Positions 30,068-41,056 of a stretch of 64,000 bases of DNA are shown piece after piece. The notes beneath the pieces are model-generated. The model was not told the origin of the DNA. It was given only the letters and a program-made list of their open reading frames with translations, and searched no databases. The stretch covers positions 344,019 to 408,018 of the forward strand of contig KZ111149.1 in the NCBI GenBank assembly GCA_002077045.2. The letters run 5' to 3'. This DNA comes from Rachicladosporium sp. CCFEE 5018. Its lineage: Eukaryota > Ascomycota > Dothideomycetes > Cladosporiales > Cladosporiaceae. Position numbers and translations under genes: made by a program. Positions within the stretch are counted from its first letter, which is position 1. Every line of letters starts with the position of its first letter.

Positions 30068-30527
30068 GATCGCGTCGTAGTCGTAATCACATCAGAGTCG
30101 TGTCACGTACATCAGAATACGCAAACGTGCTGATGGCCAGCTGTCATTGTTGTCGCGACGGTTTCGAGGTGGCTGGAGCTCAGCCTTACCGAGCTCTCAA
30201 GCTTCGCCTTAATAACGCCACCAGTCGGCCTTCCGCCCTCCAACCCGAGCGTCTCCTCCCTTCACACTCTTACACTCGACCACACGCATCGTGTTCGAGA
30301 CGTGTTATGTGCGGACGGTCACTTCTAGGGCGGCTTGACGCTGCTCCATTGAGGCTTCAGATAGGCTGCGAAGTACAGCACGCATTCCGAACGCAAGTAC
30401 TCTCGTACACTTACGCATGAGCTATGGGAGTCAGCTCTCTCTCAGATTACTATTCATATAGCGGCAGCACCGCAGTCCCTGCTCTGGTCTCTTTCTCTTC
30501 CATACATTTGTCCTCTCGTCCAGAAAG
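30068..30527. promoter_or_regulatory. Divergent intergenic region
   Basis: About 460 bp shared by the Pex22-like gene (minus) and the methyltransferase gene (plus). No gene or RNA recognised. The 60 bp before 30528 are TC-rich. Confidence 0.35.
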
Positions 30528-31370
30528 ATGTCGACTACCCCAGAGGCCAGCTACGCGCCTGGCTATAATACCACGACCCACCACGAGTTCCGCACAGCCC
30601 ACAACTCAGCGGCCTACTTGCTCCCCACATTGGAGAAACTTTGTGCTACCACAACCAATCCAACACTGCTAGACGTCGGATGTGGAAGCGGCACCATCAC
30701 AGCCTCCTTCGCTCAGCTCTTCCCTACCTTGATGATAACAGCAGTGGATCTCTCGCCGGAGATCCTAGCTCGTGCGAAAGCCCATGCCGAAAGCGTAGGC
30801 GTGGCAGACAGGGTCATCTTCAAGCCTGCGAACGTCTACGACCTTACCGACACGATCGGCACAGGTGCTCAATTCGATGTCGTGCATGCTCATCAGATGC
30901 TCGTTCACCTGTCTGAACCTGTAAAGGCAATGCAGCAGCTCCTATCTGTCGCGAAGCCTGGAGGCTGGATAGCATGCCGCGATATATGCATGCGCACCTT
31001 CTCCTTCTACCGAGACACAGCGATCATGCAGTCTGGGACACGACTCCAGATTGCCACGCACGATGCTGCAGGCGGCAGCTCGAATGCTGGAGCTTCTCTG
31101 GCCGCATGGGCAGTGCAGGCCGGTGCGAGTAGAGACAAGGTAAAGCTCGGCATGGGAAGCTGGATGTACGCCGGTCCGCAGGAAAGGCAAGTATGGGGTG
31201 GGACGTTCAGAGACCGCATCCGCGGTGGGGCTATGAGGAGCAAGGCGCTGGAGCTGGGGATTGCGAGTGAGGTAGAGATGGAGGAGATGGCTAGAGAGTG
31301 GGAGAGATGGATTGGAGATGTTGATGGAGTTTGTGGAACGCTGCATGGGGAGCTCTTGGTGCAGAAGTAA
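30528..31370 (+). CDS. SAM-dependent methyltransferase (class I, UbiE/Methyltransf_25-like)
   Basis: Single exon, 280 residues. Class I SAM-binding features: motif I LLDVGCGSGTITA (about residue 47), a motif II-type AVDLSPEILARAKAHAE with the acidic residue that binds the ribose, then FDVVHAHQMLVHL and motif III-like KPGGWIACRD. The family commonly includes small-molecule methyltransferases. The C-terminal part (ERQVWGGTFRDRIRGG) resembles fungal UbiE-like proteins annotated near secondary-metabolism genes, but there is no PKS or NRPS here. The substrate is unknown. Confidence 0.85.
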   Translation: MSTTPEASYAPGYNTTTHHEFRTAHNSAAYLLPTLEKLCATTTNPTLLDVGCGSGTITASFAQLFPTLMITAVDLSPEILARAKAHAESVGVADRVIFKPANVYDLTDTIGTGAQFDVVHAHQMLVHLSEPVKAMQQLLSVAKPGGWIACRDICMRTFSFYRDTAIMQSGTRLQIATHDAAGGSSNAGASLAAWAVQAGASRDKVKLGMGSWMYAGPQERQVWGGTFRDRIRGGAMRSKALELGIASEVEMEEMAREWERWIGDVDGVCGTLHGELLVQK

Positions 31371-31472
31371 GGTTTTGAATTGCATCTGGACCACTCCCGA
31401 AGTAGATCATCTAATCCAGCTCATCTTGTGGAATGTCTCGGCGGCAACCGTCCACTCCTTCACTTCGCGGAT

Positions 31473-32490
31473 CTAGAAGCCAATATCAGTGTCCGGAGGC
31501 AGAATATCGCGCGGCACATAGAACTCTGTGTTCGGCTGTCTCTGATACCGATTCGCGAAAGCCAGCGTCTGGAACTCTGCCCGTGTAACAGCGGCGTCCC
31601 CTCCGATGAAATCTACAATGAAAGGCAGATTCCTCTGCACGTGGGTGAGCACGAAGGTATTTGCGCAGCGCAGCTCACCCGCAACATCCAGCCCGGTCAT
31701 ACTACGCAGTTTCATTGCCGATTGCACGAACAGAGGTCCATGTCCTCCAGGAGTATCAGTCCCAGCGCCGCATCTCATGATATAATAGGCGTGTAGCATC
31801 TCGTGCACCAGGACGTCGATCATGTAGTGACGTGGACGGCAGGACCAGTCCATATTGAAGCGAAGGGCGATCTTGATGTATTCAGGGTCGTCACCAGCTG
31901 CGAGAACGTGTTGGGCGTAGCCCAGCTTGCGGTTCTGATAAATGTTCACCGCCTCCCACCGTAGTATGACGCGGCCGCGAAGTTGGCCGTGGAATAGTGC
32001 GGCATCGAGATCATGGAACATCTTCATGGGGAGGTCCCAGGTTTGACCGATGGTATCTCGAACAGAGAGAAAGTTCTGCTGCAGGCGCTCATTGGCTTCT
32101 GTGTCTTTGTGCAGATTCTGGAGCCATGTAAGGAATACATCCCTGCGAGAGCAGGGAGAAGGGGAAGGCTCAATGGTAAGAGAGGTGGTCGCCTGTAATC
32201 TCTCAAGGTCCAAACTATCGCACGGCTATTGTCGGTCAGCCTTGTTTCAAGCCCATCTCGTTTCCTGTGACAGTGCAACTCACGTATTTGGATCCGGTAT
32301 CCTTGGTCGCTTTGACATCGACAATGCTGAAACGAGGCTCTTCATCCCGGAAATATGCATCGATGAGCTCCGCAAGGCGCCGGTCCCTGTCGCTGACTGA
32401 AGCCCGTTGCGCGTCCGATACACTGTCCTCGCTCCCATAGTCTGACCCTGGGCTTTCCTGTAGACGCTCGCTATCGTCTATTCTTCGCAT
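31473..32490 (-). CDS. SprT-like zinc metallopeptidase (tandem paralogue 1)
   Basis: Two exons (32284-32490 and 31473-32225; 58-bp intron, phase 0) give 319 residues. The SprT-like core begins around WDLPMKMFHDLDAALFHGQL. It has the zinc/catalytic motif HEMLH in VLVHEMLHAYYIMRCG, with a further His in GGHGPLFVQSA. An acidic, Ser-rich N-terminal exon (SPGSDYGSEDSVSDAQ) precedes it. SprT/SPRTN relatives cleave DNA-protein crosslinks or chromatin proteins, but many fungal members have no known function. The exon 2 start (PCDSLDLERL) matches that of the second copy (PCSQIDLDIL), and the intron sits at the same codon. Confidence 0.82.
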
Positions 32491-33059
32491 TTGGCATGTG
32501 CCTGGCGTCTACTGTGCACATCGTTGTCATGGGTCATGAGAGCAGCTTGCATGAGGGATCGACGCACACAAGGGAAGCAATAGCACACAATGGAAAGACA
32601 ATGAGATGATGCGTGCATGCGTTCAGGACTTCAACGATACTCAGCTTGCTGTAATGTCCATACGGCTGCATTAGTATTGTCACCATTCTGTCCGTTTGTC
32701 AAATGCCATGGCATGCTGATGACGATGCGCGCATCACGCTCGTTACTGCCACCGGGGCGTTCGTGTGCACGACAGTCTTCAGCTCGCTGCCGCAGCGAAG
32801 CTCCGTAGGTCAAGTCGCATCTGCATGATCTTGAGATCCTGCCGAGGGGCAGTAAAGACTACCAACGCCGAGATGCAGCACTTGTCCCTATGCCCAACAG
32901 TACTGTCTGATCGAAGAGGTTCGAAGCTTCACCAGGTCAGTCTGTGAGTTACGCTCAGCGCATTCAGCAAGCTCCAGTACATCCCTGCTGGCATAGGCTT
33001 GCCCTCGCTCTCATCATGATTTCTATGCAGGCGAAGCTCATATGCAGTAGTGCGGCATA
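32491..33059. other. Spacer between tandem SprT-like genes
   Basis: About 570 bp. No gene supported. It should hold the promoter of paralogue 1 and the terminator of paralogue 2. Confidence 0.4.
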
Positions 33060-33964
33060 TCACATTCTCAATTCCGCACTGGGCACCCAGGTATCTCCAC
33101 CTACAAGCGCGACATACTCTCTCTCTGCTGCTGCATTTTGGAAGATCCTCCGAGTTTCGGGTGTATTATCCCATCCCAAAAACTCCAGAACGAATGTCAT
33201 CGTCCTCTGGGTAATCCTGTTGTAGACGTCCCAAATCATTATAATTTCCGAGCGAGATTCCGTTACGAGAGCCAACCCAGTGAAAGATTCGATGTCTGCC
33301 CTTGCTGCTTGCCAGTACTCTCCGTGTCCTTCCACTTCCTCCCAGTCCGGATCTGTGTAATCGCAGGGGGCACCACACATCACATAGAAGTAGGCGTGCA
33401 GCATTTCGTGTAGTAGAGTCCCCAAGATACTGTGACGTCCATACGCGTGCCAGTCGACATTGAACCGTAAGGCTATATGTGCTTTGCCGCCGGACGGCGG
33501 ACAATGAGTTCTGCCGAGAATGTCATTGTCCGCGTCGTTGATGATTTCCCAACAAAGCACAACGCGACCCTGTAGCTGGTGATCGAAGAAGAGTCGGTCA
33601 AGATCATTGAATATCTTGAATGGCAGATCCCATGTCTGTGGCACGCTGACCAAGGATTCAACAGTGGCCACAATGTGAGTGAGATAGTTGGCAGCTGCTT
33701 GAAAATCGCTTGCGAATCGATAATATGCCGCGTGATGCGATCGCGGTGGAGGCAATGCTCGCGTGAGTGTGGAGTTCGTGGATCTTAGAATGTCCAGATC
33801 TATTTGCGAGCAAGGCTCGTACGATGTCAGCTAAGAGAGCTTGAAGACAAAGCCTTCGTTTGACTTACATATTGGCAGCCACTATCGGCCAATGGACGTA
33901 AGTACAGCTCGATGTCGTTGGAGGATGGAACCCCGAAGAGGGCATGCAAGAGACGATCTCCCAT
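33060..33964 (-). CDS. SprT-like zinc metallopeptidase (tandem paralogue 2)
   Basis: Two exons (33869-33964 and 33060-33815; 53-bp intron, GTAAGT donor, CTGAC branch, ACGAG acceptor, phase 0) give 283 residues. The short first exon starts MGDRLLHALFG and ends DSGCQY, parallel to the TGSKY end of exon 1 in paralogue 1. Core features match: TWDLPFKIFNDLDRLFFDHQLQGR, LLHEMLHAYFYVMCG with HEMLH, and EGHGEYWQAA. Relative to copy 1 the acidic N-terminus is missing and a PCDYTDPDWEE insert follows the HEMLH helix. It is probably an active metallopeptidase, since all metal ligands are kept. Function unknown. Confidence 0.8.
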
Positions 33965-34481
33965 GCCAGACGTGCTGGACTGTGGTACTGCACTGCGTCC
34001 GGGAGCTAGGGCGAAGGTTCATCGTGGTCTCGGAGAGGGAATAGTCAGCCGATTGCCATCTGCGCATTTCTTCGCGGCGGGCCGCTTCGTTCCTTGGAGA
34101 AAGTGAAGTGACTTCCGTCCTACCCACGCCGTCTCGTGTCTAGGTCGCGACGAGTCGCGGTCAGCGTTCATTACAACCACAGATAGTCTAACGATTGATC
34201 GCGGCACACGACTGAAGACGATTGTAGCTGTGCGAATCACGGCTGGACGTAACGAATCCGCCAATCCAACGGCGGCAGCATTCAACGCGCCAGATCGATG
34301 GACTCAGACTGGAAGCACGGCCGGAAGTCTTCCCACGAGCGGTATGCCCTTCAAGAAACTGTGCACGCTGAGCGGCGCAACTTGAAGGTGCGATGTCGTG
34401 GGCTCGACTCGTGCTGGAAAAGCCTCCGGATGCGTGACGCGACGGAGACGCTCCTAAGGGCATGTTCTGGAACTCTGAAGT
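33965..34481. other. Intergenic region, no gene seen
   Basis: About 520 bp between paralogue 2 and the monooxygenase stop. Overlapping short frames only. Confidence 0.35.
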
Positions 34482-36064
34482 TCACCCATTGAACACAAAA
34501 CCAACATCAGCCAGTGTGCCCTTGCTATGCCTAGCCTCTCCGAAGTCCTGGAAAGCTTTCTTGATAGCAGGGAAGCGTTCCCGCATCCAGTACTCACGCC
34601 CAGTCCAGTAGGGAGGTTCCTTCCCTGTAGCTGATCGATGATCTACTGCTAGCGGACTCTTGGCTGCCATTGGGGGCGATACCACCTTGCAAGTCCCACC
34701 AGATGATTGTGCAGCATTTCCTTGCGCACGCATTGCCCAGTCGTGCATCATATTGATGTAACCGGCGTCTTTCGGAAATTTAAGGACATGGAAATCTCGT
34801 CCAGCACCCATGGTAGCGACAGTATGGTCTTCCCATGACTTCATCTCCGTCGAAGAAGGCAAAGACAGCCGACCGCTCAACACACGGGCAATGACAGCGC
34901 CCTGCGCTTCTGCGAAAGGGAACGGAATGATCTTCTGATTTAGTGTCGGAAAGATCAAAGTTGGATTGGGTCGGTAGAACAGATGCTGGTACAAATTCTC
35001 CACCCGCTCTCCACTGGTCACCACTGGTGAATCTAGGCCTCTCAGGAATGGGAAGGAGTAGAGATATCCAGTGCAATAAAGGATCATATCGACGTGTTCC
35101 TCCCGGCTACCGTCGGTGAAGATGACAGTCCGGTCCTTGACCAGAAACTCGCTGATCGCGGGCTTGTCCAGCTGCCCTGAAGGCGCTTCGGCCTGCAAGT
35201 AGGATGTGGACCGTGTGGAGGCCATGAGTGGCGCTTTGCATACAGTACGGATTTGAGCGCCAATATCGATTCCAGATGCCGAGTTCCCAACGACGATGAC
35301 TCTTCTGTTGGCGAAGCGATCCGGTGTGCGATAGTACTTGGAGTGCAGTATGCTTCCTGGATACAGCTGCATCCACTCCTTCATGCCTGGCACGTTTGGC
35401 ATATACGGGTTGTCGAAGTGGCCGCTTGCCACTATAACAGCATCAAAGACGTGGTGGTCGACGTCCTGATGGTGTGCTGACTTTATCGGCTGTGTGTCGA
35501 TATGCCACCTCGATCCTTCCTGTCGGACACTTATAACCCGCGTGTTATGGGCGATCAGGTGTTTGATATCTTGAGAGTACTGTTCGATGTACTCTAGTAC
35601 TGTCTCGTGTTTCGGGAACAATTGGCAGTCCTGGGGCCATTCGAGATCGGAGAAGCCCATGAGATCACGGGGGATATTAGTCTCCAGTCGGTCATACAAG
35701 GGCGTCAAGAGCCTGTCATGAACGGCAGAAAGTTCCATAGCTGAGCGCTGGGCACTACGCTTAGTCCGATGACAAATGGTATCGACTGCGTCGTAAATGT
35801 CGCGTGGTGGCGCAGGGCCTTCCTCTGCGCCATCAGGACATGGTACGTAGTTCCATATACCGCCCACCGTCGACCGCTGCTCGAATATTCGAATCCTCAG
35901 GAAGGCATTCTCGGCGACAAGGTACCTGCTCGTGTCAGTGAAACCCAGTGTGGTCAGCGCAGCAAGTGTTGATGCTACTTTGCCACTGCAAGACCACTGG
36001 GGCCAGCGCCAATGATGGCAACGCTATCTGCGTGGAGCCATTGCTCAGATCCGAGTGAGCCCAT
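34482..36064 (-). CDS. Flavin-containing monooxygenase (FMO type)
   Basis: Two exons (35979-36064 and 34482-35925; 53-bp intron) give 509 residues. The first exon supplies the FAD-binding Rossmann motif GAGPSG (in SVAIIGAGPSGLAVA), and splicing joins it to YLVAENAFLRIRIFEQR and GGIWNY. The NADPH-binding motif is in RVIVVGNSASGIDIG. The FMO-type sequence is VIVASGHFDNPYMP with HSKYYRTPDRF, close to the FxGxxxHxxx(Y/F) signature. The ILYCTGYLYSFPFL segment matches the conserved ATG-containing motif region. The enzyme oxygenates soft nucleophiles such as N- or S-containing metabolites; the substrate is not deducible. GxGxxG and the second dinucleotide site are intact. Confidence 0.9.
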
Positions 36065-36742
36065 CACAGCATGTTGTGATAGCACAAGGAAATTCTTGCG
36101 GCGACATACGCTCACTTCTGACGACGCTGTAGCCTCAAGAATGATGCTACGCTGGAGTGAGGTGAACGGAAGCTCTGGCTCAGTCTTGGCGCGTCAGGGC
36201 TCATCTCACCCTCGCGTCGCTGAGCGGTTGACATGTGACCCATCTTACAGAAACGCGAGGCCGTCCAGGACACTTCACATTGGCCATCTTCATCGCCTCG
36301 ACGTTTGGCGTCAAACCTCATGGCATTCGACGCCCATGTATGAAGCTGGCCGAGTCGTCTCGAGGGTCCTCACGGCCGCAGCGAGAAGCCGCCGCGTCGA
36401 GCACCCTTCATATCTTCTGGCTTACTTGGGTACAGTAGACAAGGTGTACATCGCAAGCCATTGCATGTGCGGATCGAAGATCAGGTGTAATACTACGCAG
36501 CGCGTACTTGCCTGAGTATATTCGCAGAGGGCGTAGGCGTTTTGAAGAGTCGGTTAGGAGCCCACTAAGTAGGGCTCATGTAATCAATATGCAACGGCAC
36601 GCTTCATGATGTCCATGAGAGAAGCTGACAGCATGCTGCGGCGACCAACATATGCATACACTATGCAGAGGCGTGATGGTCACGCGATTGGCAGCAGACG
36701 CGGTGATATACGATTGCTAAATGGACCAGGCCTGCCAATCAA
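36065..36742. other. Intergenic region, no gene seen
   Basis: About 680 bp upstream of the monooxygenase gene. Only short frames on both strands with conflicting phases; none called. Confidence 0.35.
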
Positions 36743-37852
36743 TCACAAAGGCTTCGACACGGCCTTCGACAAGCCCAAAATCTCCTCTACCTGCTCCGAC
36801 GAAATTCGCCCCCAGCCACACTCCGTAGCTATACCGAATGGGTAGCCGTCGAGGATTTTGTTCGCGGCCTCGATCATTCTCTCGGTACTCGACACATCAC
36901 TAGGGTGTATCACTCCCAGGTACAAGTCAGTTTTGTGCTGCTTCAGCATCGGAAGCATGTCTTTCAAGGGAGCACAGTACGACTCGAGGTTGTCATTTGC
37001 GCTTCTGGGTACCGGAAAGTGCACGAAGTTCAGCGGCCGTGACATCTTGGCCATGGTCCGAACGGTTCTTTCGATCACCGCAGTAAGCGAGGTCGGTTCC
37101 ATGAAGTGTGCATGCTCGATGTCACCTATTACACGTCAGCGGGTAGAAACTTTGCTGTGAAAGGACGACTGACCGTAGCAATTGTGTATCCCGACTTCCA
37201 CATCACTGTCGATCTGCTCGATCATACGAAAAGTATACTCGACGATCCTTTCTCTCACCGCATGTAGATCGCCTCCGCCAAAGTACGGTTTCCACAATAC
37301 GCCTTCCCAGTAGGCAGTGTCCACGGCCGAGTCAATCTGTATAGCTAATTCGTCATGAGGTATAGCATCCTGGATATTGCGCAGTGCTTTGTATAGCGCT
37401 GCCTCGTATATAGGCTCTGTCGCTGCCTGCAGTTCTGCCCGCACATGTGGTCCGAGGACATTCGCAGCCGTGGGAATACAGACTTGGAATCTAGTGAGCT
37501 TCGACACGACGCCCTCACGTTTCAATCGCGCGAAAGTTTCGTACGAATCGATGGCGGCGACATCATAGCCTGTCTCCAGAGGTCCGGCGCTATGCAATGT
37601 CTTCAGTGCGTCTTCAACTTCTTGCGGTGTCATTGGGACGGTGGGTATCGGTCGGCCCAAATCGGACTTCTGCTGAATGTACTTGGGTAGTTTTGCAAAC
37701 TGCCAGCCCGTAAAGTAATTGCGAGATCCGGTCTCGCCATCTGGCATCCGTTTCAGGCGGTTTGGCAAGCCATTGGTGAAGGCTCGGAGGACGCTCTCTG
37801 TGTCGGCTAGAGGCACGGAACCTACGATGTGGCAGCCCTGGACGTTCGCCAT
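36743..37852 (-). CDS. Cobalamin-independent methionine synthase-like (UROD/MetE-like superfamily) protein
   Basis: Two exons (37174-37852 and 36743-37125; 48-bp intron with GTCAGT donor and AATAG acceptor) give 353 residues. The junction makes HNCYGDIEHAHFMEPTS, fitting the family core. Family features: N-terminal HIVGSVPLADTESVLRAFT and MPDGETGSRNYF, the central LTRFQVCIPTAANVLGP, a barrel strand with ELAIQIDSAVD, the metal-site type VGIHNCYGD, and the C-terminal YPFGIATECGWGR, where the Cys resembles a zinc ligand of MetE. The protein is half the size of full MetE and lacks the N-terminal domain, like the short MetE-like proteins common in fungi and bacteria. Reaction unknown. Confidence 0.78.
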
Positions 37853-38857
37853 GTTGTGTATACGACAATGGATCGGAGAGAAGGAGAGAAAGCACTTATC
37901 GATAGGTCAATACCTTGGATCACACCAAGAGCTGTACTTATACCTGACACCATTGAGGGCACGTCACTGACGTGTCTACGGCGCGACTCCATCAACTACG
38001 TTATGTCCGGTGCCCGTCAGCATCCAATACCCAACAGCCGCAGGATTCGAGATGCTGACCGCCGCCGTATTATAGCGCAAGAGCCGAGTACCCGGCAATA
38101 TGCTTCTTGGGGGCCTTGATATGTCGAAGTCAGAAAACGTGGGAAGTAAGCGTGCGGCTGGACCGCCAGTGCGCTAGAGCTCGGTCTCGCAAGAGGTTCA
38201 TGGGCAGCCCTCAGATTTTGGGTTTAGAGACATAGGACACTGCAAGCTTTGCAGCGTGACTAGGAAACCATTATGATGTGCTCAGATCGATCACATTGAC
38301 CACCGCTGCTTCGAGTCAGCGGGACCGATTCAGCGGTGACGTTTCGTGGTAGCGTAAGAGTCCTTCAGCTGATCAGATAGCTCGAGCACCGTGCTTTAGG
38401 TTGGTAGTGCCCCGATGCTTATTCACACGTAGATGCTAGGAGTGAATTCCAAATCTACCAACTGTAATGAGAAGTTTCCGGCTGACGTGCACTTGCGGGA
38501 TCATCAAATCGACAGAGCTTCCACCCCGTCGTCGGGCACCAAAGCTTCGTCGTGGATCAGATCGTCTGCCGTCACACTCTCGCTTCCCGGTTGCGTGCAA
38601 GTCTTTCTCATGTATACGCTTAATCAGCATCTCCAGACATCTCACGGGCTGCTGTTGAGTTATTAAACTCGCCGGGCATGTGGCGAGTGCACGGCGATGC
38701 AGACAAAAGCGCGACGTTGCTGGATCAAGTGTCATAGCCACTCCAGGCAGCGAGCACGAGCTTTACATTGTAGGTGAAGTCGATTACTGGCTTCGACATC
38801 TTCTCTTGAGACTCGTTCCGCTCGTTAACATCCTAACGAGTCCCGGATCTCTTCGCT
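37853..38857. other. Intergenic region, no gene seen
   Basis: About 1.0 kb between divergent genes (MetE-like and F-box-like). No gene, RNA or repeat recognised. Open frames are short and overlap on both strands. Confidence 0.4.
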
Positions 38858-39538
38858 ATGGCGGGAATGGGTATATACGACGCTCTCGAGACGTCGCGTC
38901 TCCTCCGACTGCCCTACGACGTCCGCGTCGAAATCTATCGCCATCTCTTCCCCAGGAATCCACAGCTACATCTCATGGCTGACAAGCAAGGTCTATCAGT
39001 GATGCTAGCTAAAGGAGAGTTTCCGTCGAACATATTCACGGTGTGCCGGGAGATACACTCGGAAACCTCGGGCTACCTATACAACAATTACCTGTTCAGC
39101 GTGGTTGGCTTGACAAGTGACTGCATCGCACGATACGAACCCCTTCAGCAGGTCGTACAGAAACACGCGCGCGCTGATGTGAAGACTGATATATTCGACA
39201 ACGGCGTGCTCTCTTCAACAGCGTGCATATCAATCTATGTCTCGGGCGGCTTTGTCGAGGGCATCGCTCACAGGAGACGACGTGGAGTACCTCGAGAGCT
39301 CAGCGAGGTAAGGCTGGAACTAGCACACACCGCGCACGCTGGACCCTCTGCCATCTGGAGCAGTATCAGGGTAGTGCTAGACGGAGCACGGATGTTTCGC
39401 AATTGTCTACTCGGCATGCTGTCAGAGCAGCCATTGTATGTGCTCACGCTCGCCTGCTTCGCGCTGGTGCTCTTACTCGCAATCTACCTTGGAGGCTTAG
39501 ATGGCGGTAGGATCCGAGTCCATTCGAGCCCCTCGTAA
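38858..39538 (+). CDS. F-box-like protein with C-terminal membrane segment
   Basis: Single exon, 226 residues. The N-terminal segment SRLLRLPYDVRVEIYRHLFP resembles the short F-box-like/2EXR motif common in fungal proteins, followed by SNIFTVCREIHSETSGYLYNN, which is typical of such proteins. The mid part has no known domain. A hydrophobic stretch near the C-terminus (LYVLTLACFALVLLLAIYL) predicts one membrane span, which is unusual for this group. A role in substrate recognition for ubiquitination is possible, but the motif is weak. The start could also be the internal ATG four codons downstream (MGIYDAL). Confidence 0.6.
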   Translation: MAGMGIYDALETSRLLRLPYDVRVEIYRHLFPRNPQLHLMADKQGLSVMLAKGEFPSNIFTVCREIHSETSGYLYNNYLFSVVGLTSDCIARYEPLQQVVQKHARADVKTDIFDNGVLSSTACISIYVSGGFVEGIAHRRRRGVPRELSEVRLELAHTAHAGPSAIWSSIRVVLDGARMFRNCLLGMLSEQPLYVLTLACFALVLLLAIYLGGLDGGRIRVHSSPS

Positions 39539-39919
39539 ATCGGTCTCTCCGACAAAACCTCGCCCAGCTGTCCAGGATTTCCGCAGGACCAGCGGCGCAG
39601 GCAATGGTCAGTCAGAGCAATATCACTATGAATGTAGTCATAGCTACTAGTGGACAGGTAGCATGAGAGGTGAACAAAGAAGTGAACGTCACGTGGGGGC
39701 GATACCAATCTGGGTCCTTGTCGTTCACAAGTACCTTGTGTTCACACAAAGACCAATGGCTCTAAAGCATTGTCATCGACTCCCGCTGTCAAAGCCACAC
39801 ACTTTGCACACTCAAGTCGCTCCTGCCTCGATCTCGCATCCGACCGTCACCACAACAACGATCCCCAAAAACACACCTCAATTGCTCCGCCCGAGTAGAA
39901 ACAAAATCACACCTCAGCA
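39539..39919. other. Intergenic region, no gene seen
   Basis: About 380 bp. The last 130 bp before 39920 are C/A-rich with few G, as in fungal 5' leaders. Confidence 0.4.
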
Positions 39920-41056
39920 ATGTTTACCACCCTTCTTAGCGCCGCCATACTGGCTGGGCCAGTTGTGGCAGGCGTTCTGCCTCGCTCAGCCAGCGGAACC
40001 ACAGCCACCAACAGCATATCAACATCGACAATCTTCGCATACGCACCGGCGGTCACCACAACCATCTTCGCCTACGCTCCATCGAGTACTCCCATCCCCT
40101 CGGCGATCTCGAACAACAGCATCACTGCACAGGAGAGCAAGACCACTCCAGAGAAGAGCTCCGCTGCGGCATCAAGCATGGTCCCAACGACAGTGATCAA
40201 CCCGTTGACCTGGACGACCATCAATGGCACTCCATCTCCTGTGCCCGTGGGTGCGCCAATCACATTCGGTATCTCAGTCAGCAACGGATCGAGCAGCTTC
40301 TTCTTGTATTCGCCGACCACATCAGCTACGGCCTCTACGACTTCGTCGACCACGGCGAAGACAACAGCCGCATCCTCAACGCCAGCCGCTTCCTCGGCGT
40401 CACAGCAGTCTCCGGCGCCGTACAGCCCCACGGTCTTCCAGACCTTCGGCTCTGCTGCATCAAGCAAGACGACGAGCGCGCCAAGTACTACTACGCCATC
40501 AGCGACGAGCTCAAACACCTCGATCGTTCCGCTGCCAACGAACAGCAGAATGTCTCAGGCACCCCCTGTTTTCTCGTCGAGCTCAGCAGCCACGCCATCT
40601 TCCTCTGGAGCGACGACCGCCACCACGAGCAAGGTGACCGTGACGCAGAGTGCTGCCCCGACTACGAGTACGGTCAGCTTGTCCTCCAAGTCCAGCGCTG
40701 CAACTTCGACGACCACCTCGAGGTCGAGCTCGACCCCATCGACCTCGTCTACGCCAGCGCCAACTTCGACCTCGGGCTCAAGTGCGAACCCCTACCCGCT
40801 GCCATCACCTAGCAGCAGCGAGACGAGCAGCTCTTCAGCGAGGTCGACTTCGACGTCAGAGAACCCATACCCGCTGCCATCATCCAGCTCGGCCAATACA
40901 ACCATCACCACTAGCAGCAGCAGCACTGCGACTGCAACTGCAACTGCGTCCAGCTCCGAGGACCCATACCCCTACCCAACACCCGAGGCAAGCAGTGCGA
41001 GCGCAGCAGTGCCGACGGAGAAGTCGTGCCCTTACCCGCTGCCGGGTGGGTGCTAG
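39920..41056 (+). CDS. Secreted Ser/Thr-rich protein with PYPLP motifs
   Basis: Single exon, 378 residues. The signal peptide is MFTTLLSAAILAGPVVAGVLP. The rest is strongly Ser/Thr/Ala/Pro-rich, as in heavily O-glycosylated wall or surface proteins. The N-terminal part has a repeated TIFAYAP (twice). The only ordered-looking stretch is NPLTWTTINGTPSPVPVGAP with SSFFLYSP. The C-terminal third carries a motif four times, spaced by Ser/Thr runs: NPYPLPS, NPYPLPS, DPYPYPTP and finally CPYPLPGGC at the very end, with two cysteines. No GPI tail follows. It is probably a cell-wall or secreted mucin-like protein. The mRNA strand has many AGC/ACG codon runs, so length variation between strains is likely. 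Confidence 0.7.
   Translation: MFTTLLSAAILAGPVVAGVLPRSASGTTATNSISTSTIFAYAPAVTTTIFAYAPSSTPIPSAISNNSITAQESKTTPEKSSAAASSMVPTTVINPLTWTTINGTPSPVPVGAPITFGISVSNGSSSFFLYSPTTSATASTTSSTTAKTTAASSTPAASSASQQSPAPYSPTVFQTFGSAASSKTTSAPSTTTPSATSSNTSIVPLPTNSRMSQAPPVFSSSSAATPSSSGATTATTSKVTVTQSAAPTTSTVSLSSKSSAATSTTTSRSSSTPSTSSTPAPTSTSGSSANPYPLPSPSSSETSSSSARSTSTSENPYPLPSSSSANTTITTSSSSTATATATASSSEDPYPYPTPEASSASAAVPTEKSCPYPLPGGC

Noticed and set aside
40072..40518. 148-residue antisense frame in the Ser/Thr-rich secreted protein gene
   Set aside because: Biased Val/Ala/Asp composition is the reverse complement of Ser/Thr/Ala codons; it has no start context or domain.
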